Of a stretch of DNA of 64,000 nt, positions 56,064 to 64,000 are shown one piece after another; positions within the stretch are counted from its first letter, which is position 1; every line of letters begins with the position of its first letter. The notes under the pieces were generated by a model that worked only from the letters and a program-made list of their open reading frames with translations, had not been told where the DNA came from and searched no databases. A program made the translations under genes and the position numbers. Source of the stretch: Phialocephala subalpina (lineage: Eukaryota > Ascomycota > Leotiomycetes > Helotiales > Mollisiaceae); assembly GCA_900073065.1 (NCBI GenBank), contig FJOG01000035.1:428317-492316 (forward strand), read 5' to 3'.

Positions 56064-57112
56064 ATGGCGCCACAACGAAGTGTGTTAGACCCTGAATGCT
56101 ATAAAACAGTTGATGGTATGGACTATATCTCCCTATTCCTTCCTGCGCTAACTTTTGTATTCCAGTCTACACCTGCAACCACCGCGCTCCAAAACCACGC
56201 GCTGTCCATATCAGCCGTTGCACCGGTGGAATCGGATTCGGATGCGACAACATGGGTTTCAACTGTACCGATGTCTTTGTCAATAGTATCTGTGACAAGT
56301 GTGTTCCGATTGAGAAGGCTCGCGAGGCTAGGAAATTGAAGGAGAAGGAGGAAGAAGTTCGAGTCCAAGAACAAAAGAAGCGGGAGGACGATGCTCTTGC
56401 CGAGGCCACAGCCAAATTGCTCATTGAGACGATAGTCCGGATGCGTGAGCAACGAGAGAAAGAGCACAAGGCCATCGCGAAGCCTGAGGGGAAAATGAGT
56501 GTGAAGACTGCACAACAACAGCGAGTAGAAGAAGCTCTTGCCAAGGCTCAGGAGAAGAAGTTGAAGGAGGACGGACCCAAGAAGACCGAATCCCTCCCGC
56601 CCTCCACCAACAGATGCCCCATATGGAACACTACTCCCAAGTCCGATGATAAGGACACCTACCAAAACTTCAAACCCCCACCGAATCCCTCGACTTCGGC
56701 TCTCGCGTAAAGTCTCTACGAACGTCGAAACCAAAAGCTTGACACCACTGCCCTGGCGAAGAAGTTTAGTAATATTGAATCAAGGCAAAAGTCTACCAAC
56801 GCCTGGGACACCTCTAACATGAAGCTTGTTAGTACGATGGTACACCACCTAAAGGAAGAAAGAAAAAAGGAGTATGATGCTGTTGCTGGTGTCAAGGCAT
56901 TGAAGTCTACTCCAGAACAATTGAAATCTTCCGATGCCGAGTCTCGCCTCCGCGCGTGCTATGACTCCACTGAGAAGATCTATACGAGAAATCAAGGAGT
57001 TCCCAAGTATGAAGGTCAGGACGTCGAGGAGGACTGGGAGGACATTGACGCTGGTCTTGCGACAGGCGTCAAGAGTATGGGTCTGGACGGTGAATATTGG
57101 GTCTGGACATGA
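56064..57112 (+). CDS. 311-residue CHY/YxCxH-type protein with coiled coil
   Basis: Three exons (56064-56115, 56166-56706, 56770-57112). The N-terminal module reads VYTCNHRAPKPRAVHISRC, GFGCDNMGFNC and SICDKCVPIEKAREARKL: C-x-H, C, C, C and C-x2-C, matching the local family. A long charged helix follows (EKEEEVRVQEQKKRE), then a linker with Pro, and a C-terminal region ending GLDGEYWVWT. The second intron (56707-56769) is 63 nt, a multiple of three, and contains the only in-frame stop (TAA 56708-56710); splicing keeps frame (STSALA|NIESRQ). If it is retained, the protein ends after the coiled coil. Upstream lie an E-box and a TATATAT. Function unknown; the zinc module plus coiled coil suggests a protein-protein or RNA-related role. 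Confidence 0.65.
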
Positions 57113-58003
57113 GGTCTGGGGGTTAGGTACTTGATAATGCGTTGGGCTTGGAGTTTGATTTTGGGGAAACTGGAGGGAAGACAAAGTTTCTTGGCGGGAC
57201 GGCAGGATCTCAATATGCATGAAGGATAAAAGCATTGTGAACGAGCAATTTCAGCTCACCTGCATGAAATCGGAGTGAGCAACCAAATATCTATCTCAAC
57301 TACCTAAAAAGTGAGCCAGATGATAAGTCCTCAACCTTGAGTATCTCCAAATTCCTTCTCATCGTTCTGTCCTGTTTCATCCTGAATTGAGAAGAAGCTC
57401 GGAAACCAGTGCAAAATCATCATAGCAGAAGAAATCGCTCCTTCTGAGTTTCATCCTTGGCTGGATGTCCGACCCTCTCGGGAGTCTTGTTGCAAATCGA
57501 AGAGGGGAGCGGGGGCGGGGCGGGGCGGGACCACAAGGGCAGGCTTTCGGAACGAAATGGCCTCTAGCGGAAGGCCGCGGCGGTCGTCCCGCTGCTGCCG
57601 CCCCTACGGTGTGCAACAATCCGTCGAAATGAGGTTGTTGCAGGACGGACATCCTGGTATTGAAATGGTAAGTTCGGAGGACCTGCGAGTACGGAAATTA
57701 TGGTCTGGATGTGGATTTGGAATGGTGAAAACAGGACAACGAAACCATGAAGAAGAGGGAGACTTCCCTTATGCTATTTATTGTCTGGACTGTACCAATC
57801 GAGAAATTCAGCGAGCAAGGCGAGTGACCAACTTCGGTATGGAAGGGCAAAGCCCTACGTGGATATGATTCCATTTGCAAGCTGCATTGCGCTCGCTCAA
57901 ATCTATACTTGATACGTATGCAAGCATCTCATCTAGATATACATTGCCTAATCCTTATTTTCAACCCAGACCACCCAGCACCTCCTTCATCTCATCACGA
58001 CAC
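57113..58003. other. Intergenic with a G-rich tract
   Basis: No gene firmly supported. A 103-codon plus-strand frame (57557-57868) contains IYCLDCTNREIQRARR, faintly like the CDKC-x-basic segment of the 56064 gene, but I do not call it. A G-quadruplex-type run is listed separately. Confidence 0.4.
57504..57529 (+). other. G-quadruplex-type tract
   Basis: Five runs of three to five G separated by AGC or single C on the plus strand within 26 bp. It lies between two convergent genes. Confidence 0.5.
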
Positions 58004-61000
58004 CTACACCTCCCTACTCCTCAACCCCCTATCGTCCACCTTCCCAGGCACACTCGTACTCAACCCACCACTCGCAGGCCCCCTCTCACTCTTCCCAATA
58101 TCCGTCTCCACCATCTCAATCCCACTCAAACTCGGAAATCTCTTCGAGAAATCCGCCAAATAATCCTCTTTCTCCCTACTACTCATCTCCGCCTCCAAGC
58201 CTCCCAATCTCGCTTTCTGTGACTGCGATGATGATTGTTTAGGAGGAGAGGCGTTTTGAGGACCGGTGGAGATGCTGTTTAGATGCATTGGTTTGGGGGG
58301 AGCTGAGGGACGAGGACCGCCTGTTTTGGAGATTGTGGCGGGGGACATGGTGATTTGTTGGGGGAGGGAGTGGGAGATAGGATGTGAGTGTGGATTGGTA
58401 TGGGTTGATGGGTGTTGAGATCGAGGTTTTGCGAAGGAGATATCGGATGAAGAGCCTGCTGTTACGCTGGGGACTGTTCGTGCATGTGTGGGTATCGTTG
58501 AAGTGATTGGTTTGCGGGTGATAGATGGCTTGGCATAAGGATTCGACGAGGAAGATTGAGACTCGAATGTGCTGGTCTGTTGAAGACGAGGTAAAGCATC
58601 AGTATATTTGCCATATCCTTCTGCGGTTTTCTTGACTGGTGATGGGCCTTGGTTCTCGTCCAGGAGGCTCTTCACCTTGTTCTGGATAGATGTGGCACGT
58701 GATACGCCACCGATGCTTTTTGGTGCAGGGGCTGAACCACGTTCCGCGAGTTGCTTGCGGTATTCTGCCGCGGCGTTGGCGACCCGCTTTTCTTCCATAG
58801 AGAGGCGTCGTCGCTCAATCTCTCGGCGTTGCTCTGGAGGCATATTATCCATGTCTTCGAGGATGTTGCCATCGTCACTGCGGCCGTCTGTGGCTTCAGA
58901 TCCAGCTATTGGCGTCAAGTCTCGTCGTTCCATGTCGTGCAATGGACTTGGAGTTCGTGGACCGGGCGGCACATTTGTATTGTTCTCAAAACGCTTGAAA
59001 GCATCTCCGAACTTTCCAGCAAGCAGATTCTTCGTACCCGACAAGGACATTGAAGGCAAACTTGAGCGTTTCGACTTGTTTCCACCTCCACTGCTTCGCC
59101 GCCTGTCTTTCTTTGATGGGTCGTTGTCTTCCATCGTGCGAAGGAAATCGACATTTGATGCGATGTTGGTTTCTTCGTCAGCATCTGGATCCGTGACAGC
59201 TGAATCCTTCGAGTACGATTTCCTTCCCTGGTCCAGAGACGGTCGTCCATTGGATTCCTTCTCCTTCTCGCGTAAGAAGTCCATGTTCGACTCCAGATAT
59301 GTACTCGACGGCCGAGGTCGAGAATTGCTAGATTTGGTTCTTGCTACAGGGTCGATGGCATCGGTATTCGGCCGACCGCCCTCGAGTGAAGGCCGTGATG
59401 ACGACGCATGCCTTACATGACCCAAATGTGAGGCTGATGGAACTCTTGGAATAGTAGTTTGGACCGATTGAATCTCTTCTGGTCTCAAAAATTGTTGTGA
59501 TCTACTCGCGGTCACCTCTTGATTCCGAGGCAGACTGGTCGATCTGTGATGATCCGACGGAAATCTTGGAGCTGGGGATGAAGTATACTTGGCAGGTGTT
59601 TGGCTTGTAGGTGGAGGAGTTGGGGCGGTCATAGTCCCTTGCGAGACATACGAGCTCACTGGTGGTCGGGTGGGTGTGGGCTGATAGACAATACTTGGCG
59701 AAGTAGCGACAGCCTGGAGTTCCGGGTTGCTAGATATGATCTTCTGAGCCCTAGACACTACATTACTGGATGGCTTCACGGTAGATGGCGGCACCGGAGT
59801 CTTGGTTGTAGGTGCAGCGAATGCATCATCGGCCAGCTTTTCAGTCACTCGTTGTCCCAGAGCTCGTGGAGGAGGGTGTGTTGGTGAAGTATTATCAAAG
59901 TCAAACTTCCCACCGTCATGTAGGAGCGAAAACTGGTCCAGGCTTGGAAATCGAGCCGATATCTCATCTACTGGTCCAGGAGGCGACTTTGAGTCCAGTG
60001 CTGCGAATGGATCGCTATTTGTACCCCGCATTGGCGAGGGACTTGGTTTGGCAGCGTGCCCTGGTGCACTCGCTTGAGGTCTCCCTCGCCGCATTGGCAC
60101 CACGTCTGGAATGACTTGTTGTTGTACTGGAGGTGGAGCGAACATCGCACCGACAACCGGAGGTGACAAGACATTACCTGTTGGCGAAGGCAGTTGTTGA
60201 TTTCGTCTGGTTTCTGATTGTGTCCGTCCAGCATATATCTACGAGTATGAGCTTAGAGTATGCAGTTTCCTGGGTATGACCTACGTCTTTTATTGGGACC
60301 TCAATTCCTTGCATCAGACATGCCTCTCGTAATACTTGGTAGATGTTCGGTCGTGAAGTAGGCTTTTCTTTTAGCATCGAGGCTACGAATTTCAGCATAA
60401 TTGTCAAGACACTCTTCAGCAAACGTACCTATGAGCTTCTTCAAGGGATCCGAGAATGGAGGATAGCTCGGGAATTTGAAACTCGCGTTTAGAATTGCAA
60501 GCTGACCTTGCGCTTCAAAAGGTGTGGTATAATAGCACAGCTTGTACAGCAGCACTCCTAAAGCCCATATGTCTGATTTCTCGTCGATCGGCAGTTTCCT
60601 GTATACATCCACCATTTCTGGACTCCGGTATTGTAATGTAGTGTGTTTCTGGACATCGTCCTCGATCAGCCTGCATTCGGCTGCAGTCGTTGCAGCAGGT
60701 CGGGGAGGGGCTGTTGATCCAAAATCGCAGAGCTTGAATCGCCTCGAGTGACTCGTAGATGTGATCAGAACGTTTTCAACCTTCAAGTCTCGGTGAAGCA
60801 AGGGCGGCTTCAGATAGTGCATGCAAGCCACCCCTTCTGCCACGTCCGAGAAGATCTTGAGAATCTCCGGCTCCGTCAATCGGTTCTGTAATCGAGTATT
60901 CATGAAATCAATCAGACCACCCCCGTTGCAGAACTCCATCAGCAGGAAGACCTCGTATCCTCCACCCTTCAATTGTGACGCATGTGAATCGTAGTATGTG

Positions 61001-61323
61001 ACGATTGGACGGTGCCCCTTCAGCTTCTTCATGGTTTCCACTTCGGTCCGCATATTTGCCAAATGCTCCTTATCCGGGACTGCCACTCTCTTCAGCACCG
61101 CGATGTCGGTCCCATCAATGGGTTTCGGCATCTTGACCAGATAGACATGGGCGAAGCCTCCTTCGGAGAAGTACTTCTGGATGATGACCTTTTGGCTTCC
61201 CACTTGGATCTTGGTCCCAGGCGCAAACGTACCAGCCGGAGCGGAGGGATCAGCCATGGGGACAGGAGCCCCAAAGACAGGTCGTGATGCTGTCGCGGGC
61301 ATTTGATGATTGTAGGAAGCCAT
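58004..61323 (-). CDS. Ark1/Prk1 (NAK) family Ser/Thr protein kinase
   Basis: Three minus-strand exons (61323-60429, 60382-60285, 60238-58004) give 1075 residues. The kinase domain (about 40-325) has the loop YFSEGGFAHVY, catalytic Lys in IAVLKRV, HRDLKVEN (177-184), DFGS (200-203) and the NAK-specific activation segment CRLIEDDVQKHTTLQYRSPEMVD. The long C-terminal tail is Ser/Pro-rich and disordered, with DPFAAL (a DPF-type clathrin-adaptor motif) and several basic patches. In yeast, Ark1, Prk1 and Akl1 phosphorylate Pan1, Sla1 and epsins to drive disassembly of endocytic actin patches. The 60285/60238 junction leaves the frame IKD|IYAGRTQ. Both introns are 46-47 nt, about the local minimum. 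Confidence 0.93.
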
Positions 61324-62857
61324 AGTGCCAAGGCGACGGCTGCGAGAAAGCTAGAGCTCGAAATGTATGGTCACCGCATTGGATGAAGGTTGGAGGAGGA
61401 CTAGGGATAGCTGCAAGGCTCGAAAATAGTTGAGTTTGGATCTGCAGATTCGATTTGAGGGGGACGTTTAGGATTCGATGTGTTGAGTTCGAGATGCTTC
61501 AAGTTGGCACACCAGAGGCATTACGGCGGAGACTAGGTTTACCGCCTTTCGCTAAGCCTCTTTGGGCATATGACAGACAGGCAGCATTGAGATGGATATC
61601 ACTGTTCGCCATCAATGTCCCAGAACAAGAGGATGATTTGTTCTTTTTATGCAAACCTTGATATTCGGATGCCTTAACCGGGACTGATGTGCATCATTGT
61701 ATCTTCTGATATCTCCATTTGGCTTCTCTTTCGCTATCAAATGACGGGCCCCTCGGAAGGCTCCAATCATGGCTTGCTGAAGGCACTACTCAGTCAGCCA
61801 CTGCAGCAGCCTTGTCTTAGAGGTCTATCTAAACACGGCCCTGATCTAGACCGCAGAAATGCTATGAGCAAGAGGGACAATCAGCCAGGTCAAGTGCAGG
61901 TACCAGCGAGTACCGGGTCACGTGTGGCAGAGTCAGATATCAGATTCCCGGCCTCGTGCTTGCTCACTGCGGTCTCATGGCGTAGATGTTACGCATCCCT
62001 TACCTTACCCAATCATTGCTTCTCATCTGTTGGCATCCTTTTGAAGGGATCCGACGGTATCCAGCCTCACACAACACAGGTATTTGCAGAGTTGCAACAT
62101 CTGCAGGGCTCGTGCTATTGGACAGGGATGCGCAGCCAGCTTGCTTGGAGTTTGTGTCGACATCGGCGTTTCGGAATAGGCTCCAGTTGTGCTGCTCACC
62201 ATAAATGCCATCAATAACCAAAGTGAAGTTATAAAATATTCAGCACTCAGTGGCCGCCTTCTCTCCCTTGTTTGAGTGACGACAAAAGTTTCCCCCTTGG
62301 TGGCTTCTCTTCAAAATGATCTTCTCCTTAGTGAGGCAAGAACCGACCGGGGTCGCGTTAAGCGAGTGCTAGCGTTGATTTCAGAGCGGGCGTGGACTAT
62401 AATAAAGACAGCGGATGGCCCCAAGAGAAGCAGCGACCGACGACGCGTGCAACCCGGCACCGAGTAAGACCACACGGCCACACCCAGTCAGTAATCAACC
62501 ACCACAAAATACGACCAATCACAACGGGACCCATATCCACCCATTCAAGCGCATCGCGATATTCTTCGCAGCCTCGACTCCAAGGCTACGACCATAAAAA
62601 GGATTTCACCATCTACGGTAACGAAACAATTACACCACCTTTTGGTCACCACCATACCGAACCTCAATACTAACTCTCACCTTCATTCAAGGCGCGCCTT
62701 CGATCTGGGAAGTATTTACACCACTCCTTCCAACGTAAAAGCGTATTCGCAACCGCGACCCGGCATTATTTATGGCGTTGACCACCTTCCACCGCAATCC
62801 TTCTTCCAGGTAGTATTGAGTTGAGTTGAGTGGATTTACGCCTGGAGGAATTGAAAG
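61324..62857. other. Divergent intergenic region, kinase / MOT1
   Basis: About 1.5 kb with no supported gene. A TTGAG triplication lies at 62817-62831, just before the MOT1 start. Frames in 61687-62217 look random. Confidence 0.45.
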
Positions 62858-64000
62858 ATGGCATCCAGGTAAGCAAGCATCCCGATCTGACGCATGAATC
62901 CAAGACGCGCATTGAAGCGGGTATATGGGGGGCAAAATTGCTAACCTTTTTTTTACAGACTTGACCGCCTCGTCACGTGAGTATTATTTCCTTCTGTCTC
63001 CTATTGGAAGCGAGGTGATGGACGTTCTGGAAGCGAATATCGTCCGGTATTGCGATTGCGAACGATTCCTTGTTACGCCGGAAGTCGACTCTGAGTGGCC
63101 ACATCCCGTTTCTTCGAAGCAAACGTCGTCTGTTCTTAGAAAGGCATGCTGCTTCTTCTACCCATCAACAGTTCGTCCCACATCATGAAGCTCGACGAAC
63201 AGCCATGCTCTGTTGACCTTCTTGTCAGAACAAAGTTCGCCCCATACCGAAGACTCCGTGAAGAGAAATGCTCTCTTAGTATGGTGCTTGGGAATGAGTT
63301 CGTCTCGGATGTATAGTTCGCTCTGACTCCTTGCCGACTCTTCTTCAGCATCGGGATCGTCTCTGCTCGGGACATACGCATTACTGGCTGCCCTTTGTTG
63401 AAAGCAAACGTCGTCTCCTGGTGGACGTTCCGTCGAAAAGAGTAATGGTCTGTTCATGGACCTTCGCACCAACTACTTGCTGTCTTTAATTAAGACAGCA
63501 TCGTTATTGTGTGGTACTCCCTCGTCCGATGTCGATACTGGCCTTCCCGCTGATGTTTCTGGGCTGGCTTGTTTTGGGTATCTCTGGACTGGCTTTCCTG
63601 CGCTACTACTCTCGGCGATTGGACAAGCAAAGTTGCAAAGCCTCCTCGTCCAATCTCACTCTTTCCTAATCTATTGCACTTGGGTGTTGCAAAGCACCAT
63701 ATACTCGACGACAATTACTGACATTCTTCGCGCATAGGCTACTCGAGACGGGAAGCACACAGCTGATTCGGAACACAGCAGCACAACAATTAGCTGATGT
63801 TCAGAAGGCTCATCCAGAAGAGCTCTTCAATCTTCTTACTCGAGTAGTACCATATCTCCGACACAAAACATGGGATACTCGGATAGCCGCTGCGAAGGCA
63901 TTAGGTGGCATCGTCGATAATGCAGAGCGGTACGACCCAAATGGCGACGATACGAAGAACGAGCCGAAGAAGGAAGAAAATGGATTCCATATCAAGAAGG
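62858..64000 (+). CDS. MOT1: MOT1/BTAF1 TBP-associated ATPase, N-terminus only
   Basis: Exons 62858-62868, 62959-62976 and 63738 onward; the gene leaves the window at its 3' side. The joined start is MASRLDRLVTLLETGSTQL, then IRNTAAQQLADVQKAHPEELFN, LLTRVVPYLRHKTWDTR and IAAAKALGGIVDNAERYDPNG, the highly conserved first HEAT repeats of Mot1. Mot1 is a Swi2/Snf2 ATPase that removes TBP from promoter DNA. The first two exons are only 11 and 18 nt. The second intron (62977-63737) is 761 nt, far longer than any other in the window, and holds repeats and an antisense open frame. Its donor GTGAGT and acceptor GCATAG are normal, and joining gives exact family sequence. Confidence 0.92.
62977..63737 (+). 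other. 761-nt intron of MOT1 with internal repeats and an antisense frame
   Basis: AAGCAAACGTCGTCT occurs at 63117-63131 and again at 63402-63416. On the minus strand a 104-codon frame (63472-63158) shows recurring R-x-x-LF-x-E (RPLLFSTE, RAFLFTE, RAWLFVE) and GDDVCF, echoed by TDDVCF past its end in another frame. This suggests degenerate internal duplication. Confidence 0.45.

Noticed and set aside
56708..56710. Nonsense mutation in the 56064 gene
   Set aside because: A canonical-looking 63-nt intron removes the stop and keeps frame, so the gene need not be broken.
57557..57868. 103-codon frame with YCLDCTNREIQRARR
   Set aside because: Only one weak resemblance to the local Cys family and no second Cys pair in the expected place.

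Overview
The window is nuclear DNA of a filamentous ascomycete, most probably a leotiomycete (Helotiales-like). Evidence: short introns (mostly 45-130 nt) with GTNNGN donors and CTAAC/CTGAC branch points; fungal families such as a 2EXR protein, GtaA-type glutaminase, a CE12 rhamnogalacturonan acetylesterase and a Ure2-like GST; and mid-range GC. The order is inferred from gene content, not from a search. No rRNA, tRNA, CRISPR array or intact transposon was seen.

Layout. 1-15 kb: 3' end of an acidic DUF2457-type protein; SAR1 (COPII GTPase); a patatin-like lipase; a 2EXR protein; a secreted CE12 esterase; a small hydrophilic protein; an FAD monooxygenase; an SDR. 15.7-20 kb: secreted glutaminase and a Tra2-like SR/RRM protein. 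20-25 kb is gene-poor; it holds a tandem family of tiny minus-strand genes that share a promoter block, and a decayed gene. 25.9-36.3 kb: a large fungal protein of unknown function, NDUFS5 (complex I), Sec39 (Dsl1 tether), a GST, and the branchpoint-bridging protein (BBP/SF1). 37-48 kb: a 1436-residue coiled-coil protein, a TMEM53/DUF829 hydrolase, a MAPEG protein whose last exon lies in a perfect 250-bp tandem duplication, a GT8 glycosyltransferase and an F-box-like protein. 49-57 kb: an accessory island of small Cys-rich, zinc-ribbon-like genes. 58-64 kb: an Ark1/Prk1-type kinase and the 5' end of MOT1 behind a very long intron.

Housekeeping functions are scattered and do not form one pathway: secretion (SAR1, Sec39), splicing (BBP, Tra2-like), respiration (NDUFS5), transcription (MOT1) and endocytosis/actin (Ark1-like). 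The accessory parts are secreted nutrient enzymes (CE12, GtaA) and two lineage-restricted small-gene groups at 21.7-23.6 kb and 49-57 kb. Those two groups, the intron architecture of the BBP gene, and the exon duplication in the MAPEG gene are the most interesting parts of the window.

Most gene models were built by joining reading frames across splice sites by eye. All exon sums are multiples of three. Where a splice site is non-canonical, the entry says so.
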